A DNA stretch of 64,000 nucleotides from DAIOEK01 sp963828285 (GCA_963828285.1 CAWHEB010000002.1:620001-684000); one strand, 5' to 3'. Numbered from the stretch's first letter, positions 45,057-53,888 are shown. Notes: generated from the letters alone by a model not told the origin. Numbers and translations: made by a program.

Positions 45057-45692
45057 CTACAAAGGTCTATCAGTCAGACCTAATTCTCTTCTAACCGATG
45101 ACATCACCAGTCTCTGAAATATATCGTTCATCTGTTCCGGTGGATATGGCATCTTATGATCCATCCACCATTTCAACAGAAGCAACAACGAACCGGCCAC
45201 CGAGAATGACAAAATGGGCAGCGGAATATCAGCGGGCAACCTATTTGCCATGCTGCGTGTCAACCAGGCTTCGATTTTTTCACTTAAAGCGGTGTGACCA
45301 CTTTTTGTCAAAAACTCATAACCCGACCCCCAAACCAGAGTCTGGTAGATCTTGAAATGACCACTGGCATGGATAAAAAGTGGTGTGCTGTCAAAAATGA
45401 GGTCCTGATTGTCCTCGCGAAATTCAATATGTTCGATGATCCTGTCCAGAATGCGTTCAAAACCGTTATGCAATAGATCGTCTTTGTTTTGATAATGCGC
45501 GTAAAAAGTGGATCTACCGACATTCGCCTTATCGATGATTTCCTTGATCGAAATCGAGTCATAAGCCTTTACGGCTAACAATTCGATCAGTGCATCGATC
45601 ATCAATTGTTGGGATCGTAGCGATCGGCGATCTGTGCTATCTGCATCACTTTGATCAGCAATATTCATAGACATTCCGCTTGTTTTGTCCAT
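45057..45692 (-). CDS. TetR/AcrR family transcriptional regulator
   Basis: About 211 residues from ATG 45692 (MDKTSGMSMNIADQSDADST); starts at 45728 (TTG), 45674 and 45668 are alternatives. The DNA-binding domain is clear: LMIDALIELLAVKAYDSISI, KEIIDKANVGRSTFYAHYQN, KDDLLHNGF. The C-terminal ligand domain is typical of the TetR_C group of small-drug or stress regulators (LFIHASGHFKIYQTLVW, LLLLLKWWMDHKMPYPPEQM). It is divergent from the membrane-protein gene at 45780, with only about 90 bp between starts, so that gene is its probable target. Confidence 0.92.
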   Translation of the reverse strand: MDKTSGMSMNIADQSDADSTDRRSLRSQQLMIDALIELLAVKAYDSISIKEIIDKANVGRSTFYAHYQNKDDLLHNGFERILDRIIEHIEFREDNQDLIFDSTPLFIHASGHFKIYQTLVWGSGYEFLTKSGHTALSEKIEAWLTRSMANRLPADIPLPILSFSVAGSLLLLLKWWMDHKMPYPPEQMNDIFQRLVMSSVRRELGLTDRPL

Positions 45693-45779
45693 TACCGGAC
45701 ATTTTGAATGGATTGTAGATTGCTTCAATCAGCTCAGGAAGTAATAATTCGATTATTCATTATATAACAAGGAGAAACA

Positions 45780-46521
45780 ATGAATTTTTGTATACCACTC
45801 AATCGTTTTAAACAAAGGGCATCTGCTCTGGCATTTATCATATTTCCATTGATCTATGTATTTGCTTTTGCTACTCATCCCGGTTTGTTTACCCCGCATC
45901 TACTCACCGTTCAAGAGTTGATCAGCAGGGCACATCAAAACTCTTTACTGCAGTTCGGCCACATGCTGGTCACCTTCAACAATTTTCTGGTGATCGTCTG
46001 CGCCATACACTTTATGAAGGTGTTGGAAAAATCCGCGGGTTGGCATGGGACTATCGGTGGGCTTCTCGCGATACTTGGGGCTGTCCTTCTTGCCGCGGAC
46101 AAAGGTGCAATGTGCCTGACCATGAGTGCCCTGGATAACTTATCCTGAATCACAGTTTGCTCAGATGCTCCCGGGCTTGGTTGCCATCTTCTCGAAACAG
46201 GGTTGGCTGGTTATTTTGTGGGGATTCATTCTGTTGCCCGTCGGCTTTGCGATCCAGACAATCGGATTGCTCAAAAGCCGATCACTCCCCAAATGGCAAA
46301 GCATCCTGTTCCTGGTGGGAGTGCTGCTTGTGGGTACTCCCGATGGAATGGAGATCATCAATCTGAGTGCATCGATCTTGATGGCAGCGTCCCTCATTCC
46401 CTACGGCATAAAACTCATCAGGGAATCGAAGCCAAATAATATGTCTTGTATCTACAATCAGGAAAATAAGTGTGGATACCGCTGCAAAACAGCTGGCAAA
46501 CCCGTTACTGTAACCAATTAG
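45780..46521 (+). CDS. Membrane protein, probable TetR target (one frameshift)
   Basis: Two frames join if one surplus base near 46138-46145 is removed, giving ...MSALDNLPESQFAQMLPG..., about 246 residues. ATG 45780 follows AAGGAG. About six membrane segments. The C-terminal tail after ESKPNN contains three Cys (SCIYNQENKCGYRCKTAGKP) and may be read-through into the intergenic repeat. Family not recognised. The gene is divergent from the adjacent TetR gene, a common arrangement for a repressor and its regulated membrane protein. Confidence 0.65.
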
Positions 46522-46525
46522 TCAT

Positions 46526-46840
46526 AAGAAGGGTTGAGGATAAAGTCCGCAACCCTTCTAAAACTCTCCTGTCATTCTGAGCCCTGCCTTCTAGGGCGAA
46601 GATTCTTGTTGACCCTTAACAAGGGGGGTGGCTCGACAGGTTTTCGGCGAGCCGGGGGGATTCTGTCCTTCTGAGCCCTGGGATTTTGTCATTCTGAGCC
46701 CTGCTTTCTAGGGCGAAGAATCTCTGTTGATCCCATCGTAGGGGCGGACCTGTGTGTCCGCCCTCTGTATGATCTTATTGCCCCCCTTACCAAGGGGGGT
46801 GGCTCGACAGTTTTATCGTCGAGCCGGGGGGTTTCTGCAA
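46526..46840. repeat. Intergenic composite repeat cluster, copy 3
   Basis: A variant unit A (46526-46563), three unit C copies (from 46569, 46672 and 46687), two unit B copies (about 46610-46660 and 46780-46838) and a GGGCGGAC/GTCCGCCC hairpin (46742-46763). It fills the gap between convergent genes. Confidence 0.85.
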
Positions 46841-46875
46841 TAACCATCTTCAATGAGTTACCCCTTTACCTGTCA

Positions 46876-47511
46876 TCACCCTCCATCAGCCATGACTTGG
46901 TCAGCAAGAAGATGATCTCGCCCAAATCCACTTAATGCCGCAAGCGCCAACAACCCTCCAACCAGTATCGGAACCAGCATCGCAGCGTTCCTCAGCCAAT
47001 CATTGAAATAATGACCGATCACGAATTGCCCGAATACCCAGATGAAGAATGCGACCAACGGCCATGGCCAAAGAACAGCGAAAACTCGCGTCAACCTGCC
47101 CGCCTTCGTACGAAACGGAATTCGGATCCGTGTCACCATCAACCCGGCGATGATCCCGATGACCGGAGGGAATAATCCTCCTCCCGCCAGAAGCAGCCCG
47201 ATGCACAGGATGACCAAAACCCAGCCTGCATGCCTGCGTCGCAGAAAAAATGCCGACCAGACCATGATGATCAAACCTATCACCACAGACAGCAATCCCG
47301 CCAACCAAAAACTGGGGAGGATCGACATCGCTGGTTCACACCGGTTCCAAACCACTTCCGGATTGCACGGTGGACCGATCGCAGAAAAGAAAAGACTGTT
47401 CGGACGCACCTGCCCTTGTAGCATCTCGAAGTACCCGTGTTCCGGGCCGCCAAATCCGGCAAAAATACCCAATAACGAAGCAACCATCAGGCTGCATTTT
47501 CGAATGATCAT
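46876..47511 (-). CDS. Membrane protein, unknown
   Basis: 211 residues. An N-terminal signal-like segment (CSLMVASLLGIFAGFG) is followed by an external loop of about 45 residues with two Cys (GPPCNPEVVWNRCEP), then about five membrane segments. No recognised family. It is the third gene of a TetR-flavodoxin-membrane protein run, starting 33 bp after the flavodoxin-like gene. Context suggests it belongs to the TetR regulon. Confidence 0.7.
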   Translation of the reverse strand: MIIRKCSLMVASLLGIFAGFGGPEHGYFEMLQGQVRPNSLFFSAIGPPCNPEVVWNRCEPAMSILPSFWLAGLLSVVIGLIIMVWSAFFLRRRHAGWVLVILCIGLLLAGGGLFPPVIGIIAGLMVTRIRIPFRTKAGRLTRVFAVLWPWPLVAFFIWVFGQFVIGHYFNDWLRNAAMLVPILVGGLLALAALSGFGRDHLLADQVMADGG

Positions 47512-47544
47512 ATCCCACCCACTCTGTCCCCGAATATAAACCAG

Positions 47545-48069
47545 TTATGCCACAGTGGGTGAGGCCAACAATTCACTGGCAATGGATTTCGTCCAGGTGG
47601 AGACGCGATCCCAATCCCGGTAGTCCCCGAAAGATGCGCCAACCCTTCCCATCATCCACCGTTCAATAAAGTTGAGATCCTTCTCGTAGACCACACCACG
47701 GAAAACAGTGATGTCTCGCGGCTTGATCCGGTCTGCAATGGGCTGTAACCCGCCTGGGAAATGCCATCCTTCCAGCAGTTTATCCAGTTCCCCTTCACCG
47801 GTGGGTCCGCTGGAGAACAGCCAGGTCGGTATTTCTGCCAGTTTCCGCTCATTTGCTTTTAGGAAATTGGCTGCCTCTTTACGCCAACTTCCGATGTATA
47901 CCGCACTGCCCAGAACGACTGCCCGGTATGGGCTGAGGTCTTTCACCCGATCCGCGCGGATCACATCTACTTGCAAACCGGTGGCTCGTAATTCCTCACC
48001 GATCTTTTCAGCAATACCGGTTGTTCCACCCTTCCGGCTCGCATAAGCAACTAAAACGATATCTTTCAT
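47545..48069 (-). CDS. Flavodoxin-domain protein (HemG-like)
   Basis: 174 residues. The FMN phosphate-binding loop is at the N-terminus (VLVAYASRKGGTTGIAEKIG), followed by VVLGSAVYIGSWRKEAANFL and TWLFSSGPTGEGELD, matching flavodoxin-domain proteins annotated as menaquinone-dependent protoporphyrinogen oxidase-like. It probably acts as a soluble flavoprotein electron carrier or oxidoreductase. It lies 36 bp after the TetR gene in the same direction, so it is likely under TetR control. A role in haem synthesis is not supported by any neighbouring hem gene. Confidence 0.85.
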   Translation of the reverse strand: MKDIVLVAYASRKGGTTGIAEKIGEELRATGLQVDVIRADRVKDLSPYRAVVLGSAVYIGSWRKEAANFLKANERKLAEIPTWLFSSGPTGEGELDKLLEGWHFPGGLQPIADRIKPRDITVFRGVVYEKDLNFIERWMMGRVGASFGDYRDWDRVSTWTKSIASELLASPTVA

Positions 48070-48105
48070 TTTCTCTCCTTACTTTTTCCTAATTCATTTG
48101 ATTTA

Positions 48106-48720
48106 TTATTTTCTCAATTTCGCACCAAGCGCTCTGAGCACGAAACTGACGATCTCATTCATATCCAGGGGAACCCGCCCGTCTTCTCCCACCAGTGAAC
48201 CAATCCCAAGGTAAAAGGTAAGGATCATCGTAGCAGTACTTACTGGAGGAACCTGGTCAAAGATTTTCTGCTCCATACCGGGCACGATGATCTCATCAAT
48301 GATCAGTGGGACCAATGGCTGGTAGATTTCGCTGAGCCGTTCTTTGAAAGGTGTGATGGGTCCTTGCATATTGGCAAATAATACTCTTGATCGGGTTGGA
48401 TGATCCTGCACATATTCGAAACCCGCTGTGAACAATTGCTCAACACGGGCAATGGGATCGGTTTGTTGGCTTACTCGTTCGGAGATGTATTCGCAGTGTG
48501 CTTTTCCGATCTCCTCCAGTAATGCCATCATCAACTCTGCTTTACTGGCAAAATAGTTATAGACCGTACCTGTCGAAACACCGGCATTGGTCGTGATCAT
48601 ATCCACGCTCGCTTTTTCATATCCATCTTGCGCGAATATTTCCGCAGCAGCAGTAAGAAGCCGTTCGCGTGTTTTATTTTTGATCTGTCTTCCTTCATCA
48701 TCCTTAAACCGTGGTGACAT
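48106..48720 (-). CDS. TetR family transcriptional regulator
   Basis: 204 residues from ATG 48720 (MSPRFKDDEGRQIKNKTRER), with AGGAG seven bases upstream; a start at 48753 lies inside the operator and is rejected. The helix-turn-helix is clear: RLLTAAAEIFAQDGYEKASV, MITTNAGVSTGTVYNYFASK. The effector domain has an AcrR-like layout. It heads an operon with a flavodoxin-like and a membrane protein. A 30-bp perfect palindrome ends 12 bp upstream of the start, which indicates autorepression. Confidence 0.94.
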   Translation of the reverse strand: MSPRFKDDEGRQIKNKTRERLLTAAAEIFAQDGYEKASVDMITTNAGVSTGTVYNYFASKAELMMALLEEIGKAHCEYISERVSQQTDPIARVEQLFTAGFEYVQDHPTRSRVLFANMQGPITPFKERLSEIYQPLVPLIIDEIIVPGMEQKIFDQVPPVSTATMILTFYLGIGSLVGEDGRVPLDMNEIVSFVLRALGAKLRK

Positions 48721-48732
48721 GGAATGACTCCT

Positions 48733-48762
48733 ATAATATGAATGAACGTTCATTCATATTAT
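48733..48762. promoter_or_regulatory. 30-bp perfect palindrome, TetR operator
   Basis: The interval is self-complementary about 48747/48748 with core TATGAATGAACGTTCATTCA. The GAATGAAC-GTTCATTC type is common for TetR-family operators. It lies immediately upstream of the tetR ribosome binding site and would cover the promoter. Confidence 0.85.
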
Positions 48763-48823
48763 TACTTACTCATAACCTTGTCAAGGGTGCAGCTCATTTG
48801 CTTCAGTCTAATCGTGGAATCCT

Positions 48824-49403
48824 GTCATTCTGAGCCGGATTTATCAGGCGAAGAATCTTAACAATCGTATCTATCCGACCGTCATTCGTAGGTTGTGGTT
48901 GAGGACGTAGTCCGAAACCCAACTCAAATCTCACTTGTCATTTCCCTTGCACTTCCTGCCCCCCTTTCTCAAGGGGGGTGGCTCGACTGACCTTCTTCGA
49001 GCCGGGGGGTTCCTGTCATTCTGAGCAGGGTTTATCAAGCGAAGAATCTCTGGCAATCCTATCCATCAGCCTGTCAATCGTAGGTTGTGGTTGAGGACGT
49101 AGTCCGAAACCCAACTCAACTCTCACCTGTCATTGCCCTTGCACTTTTTGCCCCCCTTATAGAAGGGGGGTGGCTCGACTGACCTTCTTCGAGCCGGGGG
49201 GATTCTGTCATTCTGATCCCTGTGATTTTGTCATTCTGAGCCCTGGTTTTTAGGGCAAAGAATCTCTGTCAATCCAATCTATCTGTTAGTTAATCACCAA
49301 CAAAACCTAATCCGTTTCCCGCATCTCATTTCCCTTGCACTTCTTGCCCCCCTTTCTCAAGGGGGGTGGCTCGACAGGTTTTCGTCGAGCCGGGGGGTTC
49401 ATC
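48824..49403. repeat. Intergenic composite repeat cluster, copy 4 (largest)
   Basis: Two unit A copies (48887-48927 and 49080-49120), three unit B copies (about 48957-49013, 49149-49203, 49345-49400; each with GGGGGGTGGCTCGAC and GAGCCGGGGGG) and four unit C copies (from about 48824, 49014, 49206 and 49232). The order C-A-B is repeated, suggesting tandem expansion. There is no coding potential in the 650 bp between tetR and the VOC gene. Confidence 0.88.
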
Positions 49404-49412
49404 AAAGCTCTT

Positions 49413-49828
49413 CTACTTCGCAATCTCCCAGATATGCCCGCCCGGATCCTTGAAGCTGGCAGTCCGTATCCCCCACGGCCTATCCATCGGACCATTCAAT
49501 AGAACCACCCCATTTCCTGCCAACTCCGCGCATTTCGCATCCACATCATCCACATGGATGGTATATACCGCGCGTGATCCGTCATTTGGACCAGCAGCCG
49601 ACATCCGGTTTGATCAATTCATCTGCTGATGTGGTCTTCAAGCAGGTTGATCATTGTGCTTCCAAATTTGAACACCGCCGAGTTGGCATCCTCATATACC
49701 ACCGCTAATCCAAAGACCTTGCGATAGAACTGTTTGGCCGTATCCAGATCCTCTTCAAACAGCGTAACTGCAAAAATTTCTCTAACCCACGAAACTGATT
49801 CACTCGTAAATCCTGTTACGTTTTCCAT
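49413..49828 (-). CDS. VOC (glyoxalase/bleomycin-resistance fold) protein (two frameshifts)
   Basis: About 138 residues. The pieces IFAVTLFEEDLDTAKQFYRK, VFGLAVVYEDANSAVFKFGS and GPNDGSRAVYTIHVDDVDAK, DRPWGIRTASFKDPGGHIWE together make a complete VOC domain. Removing one base near 49622 and one near 49608 joins them through ADELIKPDSAAGPNDGSR. I prefer ATG 49828 over the GTG at 49879, because the latter lies in an inverted repeat. Family members isomerise or bind small molecules. The substrate is not predictable. Confidence 0.78.
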
Positions 49829-49873
49829 AACCACGCTTCCTTTGCTATCCACCTGCTTATCTGACCCGAATAT

Positions 49874-49887
49874 TGTCACAAGTGACA
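49874..49887. promoter_or_regulatory. Inverted repeat upstream of VOC gene
   Basis: TGTCACAAGTGACA has perfect 6-bp arms about 46 bp upstream of the preferred VOC start. A second site, TAGTACATTTGTTCTA at 49924-49939, resembles a Gram-positive-type LexA box with one mismatch. The rest of 49829-50157 shows nothing clear. Confidence 0.3.
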
Positions 49888-50157
49888 GTTGAAATCAGAA
49901 CTACTTTCGTATATAATCGTTATTAGTACATTTGTTCTAATTTGTATTCCCAATGTCCCTATTCCCCTGCACCTTACAAATAGAATATCCTGCTTAGCCA
50001 TTTATCAATAAAGAGTGACCTAATTTCTGATTTGAAACAAATAACAAATGATTGCTATTTTTCTGGCTGGTGTAAAAAGTTATCATCTTCCACCACAAAT
50101 TCTTTAATCATAAAAATGATCGTGAATTTAAGGAATCCGTAAAGAGGATCACCCCAA

Positions 50158-50730
50158 TCAGCTCATCCTGGGTTCGTAGCATAGCACGACGATCCCGCAT
50201 GGGAAAGCGACAGATCTCTTCAACGAAAGATTCTGTTTGGCATCCAGCGTCTTAAATATGGATAATCCTTTGCCAATGGCTGTCGGATTCACGAAAAGAT
50301 GATATTCATCGATGAGATTGTGTTTCACCAGGTCCGCGGCAAAGGTCGCCCCGCCGCATGCGTAGATCGGCTTGCCATCCTGCTTTTTCAACCTCGTGAT
50401 TTCGTCCACGATATTTTCTTTCGCGAGGACCGTGTTATCCCATTCGGATCGGGCAAGTGTCCGCGTGAACACCACCTTGGGAGTATCCGTAAAAACCACC
50501 CCTCCTGCGTATTCCGGGTGAGATTGGTCTGCCTTGACCGCTGCCCAATGGGGAATGAATCCCTGGGCAAGTTTCCGCCCAAGCACGATGGTTCCGATCG
50601 AACCGGTGAGGTCACCCACATACTGGAGAAGTTGATCATCCCAGTTTTGAGATATCCAATCCATTTCGCCGTTCGGTCCACCTATAAAACCATCCACGGT
50701 CATTTGAAGCTGTAATTTTAGTTTTCGCAT
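50158..50730 (-). CDS. Dihydrofolate reductase/RibD C-terminal family protein
   Basis: 190 residues from ATG 50730 (MRKLKLQLQMTVDGFIGGPN), eight bases after AGGAGG; the 50736 ATG is too close and the 50796 start adds a non-homologous N-terminus. TVDGFIGGPNGEMDWI, GTIVLGRKLAQGF and IYACGGATFAADLVKHNLID are typical of the RibD C-terminal/DHFR-like family, which binds NADPH. These stand-alone proteins have no settled substrate. The gene appears monocistronic. Confidence 0.9.
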   Translation of the reverse strand: MRKLKLQLQMTVDGFIGGPNGEMDWISQNWDDQLLQYVGDLTGSIGTIVLGRKLAQGFIPHWAAVKADQSHPEYAGGVVFTDTPKVVFTRTLARSEWDNTVLAKENIVDEITRLKKQDGKPIYACGGATFAADLVKHNLIDEYHLFVNPTAIGKGLSIFKTLDAKQNLSLKRSVAFPCGIVVLCYEPRMS

Positions 50731-50853
50731 TTTCATGTCCTCCTGATCTAAATGATCACCTGAAATAATGATAAACGGGATGAAAACCAGAATCAAATTA
50801 TCCTGTGCCTATCGCTATACACAGGATAATTGCATCAAGTTTTCAGTTTTTCG

Positions 50854-52002
50854 TTATTCAGGGTCAGCCAGGGAGTTGTCCGCTGCGAGAACATCCTCCC
50901 GCATGATATTCACCAGTTTTTCCGGTTCTTCAAACATCGGGCTGTGCGCTGATCCATCGAAAGAGTAGAATCCCTTCACCGGAGCGTCGATCTTCGCAAA
51001 ATACTCCTTAGCCAGCGAGTAGGATACCGTGTAATCATATACTCCGTGGATGAAGTAAACTGGCACCTGTAATTCAGTCACCTGATTGGAAAGGTCCGTG
51101 ACCACCATCTGATCCCACATGGTACTGATGCCTGATTGTGATTTCGCCCGCCAAATGTTTACCTTTTCTGGGAGAGTGTACTCGCGATTAAGGAATGACT
51201 CGAGTAATAAGCCGGTTACGATCGATTTCATCTCATGCATGGTACCAATCCCCAGGCTGTGCATGGCATCATCACGCACCATGTTGTATGCTTTGGATGG
51301 CGCAACGTTGCCATCTACCGGAGCCTGTTCGAGTTTGCGCACCATGGATGAATTTCCATCCGCCTTGAACTTTTCCAGCATATAGTCATAAGCCAGCTTT
51401 TCTGACTGTAATTGGTTCGACATTTGCGCCACACCAATGTATGCATGATACAACTCCGGGTGCCGGGAAGTAGCCTGGATGCCAATGAACGTTCCACCGG
51501 AATGCCCCATCAGGTAGATCTTGTCCTGATGGAAGCGTTCACGCAGATAATTTGTTAAATCTATGGTATCTAAGATCAACTGCTCGGTATTCAGTACCTC
51601 CTTTGGCATGGCTGGATCGTAGGATAAACCAGAGCCGCGTTGTTCCCACCAGACAACGACAAAGTCATCATCCAACCCGGTTGGATACTTTTGTGTCAGG
51701 AAGAAATCCGGTATTCCGCCGTGCAGATAAAGAAGAACCGGTTTCGAACTATCCCTTCCTTTGATGATCATTCCCTGTTCAACACCATTGATGGGCACAA
51801 ATATCTTTTCGGAGATGCTTCCGGGTGTGTTCTGTCCATTCGGATCCAGAAATGGTTTGGGGATGCCGCGGCTGACCACCAGCAACGCTCCAAAACCTAA
51901 CAACACAATGGCGGCTATTCCAGCGGCAATAATAGTGATCATAGGTTTACCTTTTCTTTTTGTAGCTGGTTCATTTTTCGAATCAGGCGATGCAGTTCTC
52001 AT
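50854..52002 (-). CDS. Membrane-anchored alpha/beta hydrolase (proline iminopeptidase-like)
   Basis: 382 residues. A basic N-terminus is followed by a membrane segment (ITIIAAGIAAIVLLGFGALL), then an alpha/beta hydrolase: oxyanion HGGIPDFF, WWEQRGSGLSY, the nucleophile elbow GHSGG, and late acid/His regions VYFIHGVYDYTV and SFDGSAHSPMFEEPE. The WWEQRGSG segment resembles proline iminopeptidases. ATG 52002 follows GGAGG. By topology the catalytic domain is probably outside. It is divergent from another hydrolase gene at 52376. Confidence 0.88.
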   Translation of the reverse strand: MRTASPDSKNEPATKRKGKPMITIIAAGIAAIVLLGFGALLVVSRGIPKPFLDPNGQNTPGSISEKIFVPINGVEQGMIIKGRDSSKPVLLYLHGGIPDFFLTQKYPTGLDDDFVVVWWEQRGSGLSYDPAMPKEVLNTEQLILDTIDLTNYLRERFHQDKIYLMGHSGGTFIGIQATSRHPELYHAYIGVAQMSNQLQSEKLAYDYMLEKFKADGNSSMVRKLEQAPVDGNVAPSKAYNMVRDDAMHSLGIGTMHEMKSIVTGLLLESFLNREYTLPEKVNIWRAKSQSGISTMWDQMVVTDLSNQVTELQVPVYFIHGVYDYTVSYSLAKEYFAKIDAPVKGFYSFDGSAHSPMFEEPEKLVNIMREDVLAADNSLADPE

Positions 52003-52375
52003 CGATTTCCTCCATCAGGTACGCTCAGCCATTCATTGACTACAAACCAAAAGACTCAAGGTTCATGGATTCAGGATACACCCTGGGATAATTTGCTACC
52101 CCCGGCAATGGTATGGTTTCATCCTGACCACTTGATCAGGTAGTGGATGATCTTCAAGTGTTGCCTGTCAACCTTTTCTATACTCTTCCCGAACAATGTC
52201 TGTCCCTGGTTTCGACAAGGAGAATATATTTGGAATTGATTATAAATAAGTTTGTAATTTATTTTCATGCGATAATATTTGAGAATCTTATCTGGATATC
52301 CTATAAGGATCGTACCCTCCAGTCGATCTACCTATAGTCCCCAGGCAAACCAATCAATCATCAGGCGACCCATCT
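52003..52375. other. Divergent intergenic region between two hydrolase genes
   Basis: About 370 bp. It contains the fourth 18-bp dyad and must hold promoters for both genes. A 64-codon plus-strand frame (52143-52337) has no ribosome binding site or family features and is not called. Confidence 0.5.
52123..52140. repeat. 18-bp dyad, copy 4 (CCTGACCACTTGATCAGG)
   Basis: One mismatch between arms. It is the only copy not adjacent to a terminator; it lies in a divergent promoter region, which supports a protein-binding role for the motif. Confidence 0.45.
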
Positions 52376-53518
52376 ATGACAACTGACTCAACCATAAATT
52401 CTCCCCTGGAAAAATCCACTCCGCAATCATCGAAACAGACAATTTTCGGAAAGTTTACACATCATCTTCGGGCACTCAGTCATCTTGGGATCTTTTTCTT
52501 AAAAGTATTCCCAATGCTCCCTTCCGGATTCATCAACCTGATAACCAAACCGCCTGTGCTCGAGAAAGTAAAATACCCAACTTGTAGTGGTTTTGCCGAA
52601 GGAGATCTTTACCGCCCATCATCAAGCGGACCACATCCCGGGATTGTGGTATGCCTGGGTGTCGTCCCATTCGGTGTGGATCACCCACAGGTTCCCAGAC
52701 TTGGAGAGGCGCTTGCTAGAGCCGGATTTGCTGCCCTGCTTTATTGGTCACCTTCGATGCGGAAATTTGAGTTGAATCCTGAGGATGTCCAAAACATCGC
52801 TCTGGCGTATGATTGGTTGATCGGACAACCTAAGATTGATCCAGCTCGCAGCGGGTTGCTGGGTACATGTGTAGGCGGATCCTTTGCGTTAATGGCAGCC
52901 GCTGAACCATTGATCCGTAGCCGGATCGGTTATCTGACCGCCTACGCTCCATATTCATCGATTGATACTTTTGCCCGGGATATCGTTACATCATCGGTTA
53001 GCGATGCAGATGGCATCAAACCCTGGAAGGTTGATCAACTAACCCGAAAGGTCTTCGTTTATTCTCTGACCGCAGACTTGGAAGCTGCTGAATCAGAGCA
53101 GATCCGAGATGGCTTTGCTGTCTCTGGGGATGAATATACGGGAAATGTTAAATCCACACACGGAGTTGCCCTGCTTGACCTGCTTACCGAGTCTGATAGA
53201 GATAACGCTGAAGCTCGCCTGCAGCATTTACCGTCTGACCTGCAGGTTAAGCTTCAATCACTGTCCCCGATAAATTATTTGAATAACCTTGAAGTGCCGT
53301 TGATAGTTCTGCTGCATGATCAAGGTGATCAGGTTGTCCCTGTGGGAGAATCGAGGCGCTTGAATATTACGTTGAAGGGACATACAGATATCCGATACAC
53401 AGAAATGCTTTTCCAGCATCTCGATCCGGCAAAGGGGAAACTACCCTTCTTCCGTTTGATACGGGAATTCACCAAATTTGTCTCAGCAATGTACCCGCTT
53501 TTTTACCGGGCAGCGTAA
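52376..53518 (+). CDS. Dienelactone hydrolase-like alpha/beta hydrolase
   Basis: 380 residues. The nucleophile elbow is GTCVGGS, a Cys-type elbow as in dienelactone hydrolase (GxCxGG), with Asp in HDQGDQVVP and His in MLFQHLDP. The N-terminal 90 residues include a hydrophobic segment (LGIFFLKVFPMLPSGFINLI) that may bind membrane. PHPGIVVCLGVVPFGVDHPQ is the first strand and oxyanion region. It probably hydrolyses esters or lactones; the true substrate is unknown. It is convergent with the DUF4342 gene, with a shared terminator hairpin. Confidence 0.8.
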   Translation: MTTDSTINSPLEKSTPQSSKQTIFGKFTHHLRALSHLGIFFLKVFPMLPSGFINLITKPPVLEKVKYPTCSGFAEGDLYRPSSSGPHPGIVVCLGVVPFGVDHPQVPRLGEALARAGFAALLYWSPSMRKFELNPEDVQNIALAYDWLIGQPKIDPARSGLLGTCVGGSFALMAAAEPLIRSRIGYLTAYAPYSSIDTFARDIVTSSVSDADGIKPWKVDQLTRKVFVYSLTADLEAAESEQIRDGFAVSGDEYTGNVKSTHGVALLDLLTESDRDNAEARLQHLPSDLQVKLQSLSPINYLNNLEVPLIVLLHDQGDQVVPVGESRRLNITLKGHTDIRYTEMLFQHLDPAKGKLPFFRLIREFTKFVSAMYPLFYRAA

Positions 53519-53545
53519 TCCAATAATGATCATGATGGATATTGA

Positions 53546-53575
53546 GACTGAAGATTCCTCTCGGAATTTTCAGTC
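53546..53575. terminator. Bidirectional terminator-like hairpin
   Basis: GACTGAAGATTCC pairs with GGAATTTTCAGTC (one wobble) around TCTC, between convergent genes. It overlaps the stop codon of the minus-strand gene. Confidence 0.55.
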
Positions 53576-53824
53576 AATATTCTTCTCTACGATAACAGTG
53601 CATTTCGTTACCAGTGCTGCAATGGCTCCTAAAGCTGCCAGCTGAGGGGCAATGAACATACCCACGACACCTAACGTCAATGGGATATCCACGATAACCC
53701 TGCCTTCTTCATTTTTGATTGTCACCCTGCGAATATTTCCTTCATGGATGAGTTCCTTGATCTTGGTTACCAGTTCTTCACCATTGATGGTAAATTCTTC
53801 AGTTCGGTAATTCTGTTCTGGCAT
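53570..53824 (-). CDS. DUF4342 family small protein
   Basis: 84 residues from ATG 53824 (MPEQNYRTEEFTINGEELVT), after GAGGTC; the longer frame to 53917 is rejected for lack of homology-like sequence. The N-terminal half LVTKIKELIHEGNIRRVTIK with EEGRVIVDIPLTLGV and the hydrophobic C-terminal half (MFIAPQLAALGAIAALV) are typical of DUF4342 proteins. Function unknown. It precedes no obvious operon partner; the YcaQ-like gene ends 65 bp upstream. Confidence 0.8.
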   Translation of the reverse strand: MPEQNYRTEEFTINGEELVTKIKELIHEGNIRRVTIKNEEGRVIVDIPLTLGVVGMFIAPQLAALGAIAALVTKCTVIVEKNID

Positions 53825-53888
53825 TTTTGACCTCAAAATATTTTGAAAATTAACTACATCATATCTACGGATGAGCTGGTGTGTGGTT

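Noticed and set aside
44929..45117. 62-codon plus-strand frame
   Set aside because: It is made almost entirely of the composite intergenic repeat.
48824..49403. Repeat cluster as a CRISPR array
   Set aside because: The modules are long, variable in spacing and arranged as A, B and C blocks without uniform spacers, and no cas genes are present.
52143..52337. 64-codon plus-strand frame in the divergent hydrolase region
   Set aside because: No ribosome binding site and no recognisable sequence; the region more likely contains promoters and the fourth dyad.
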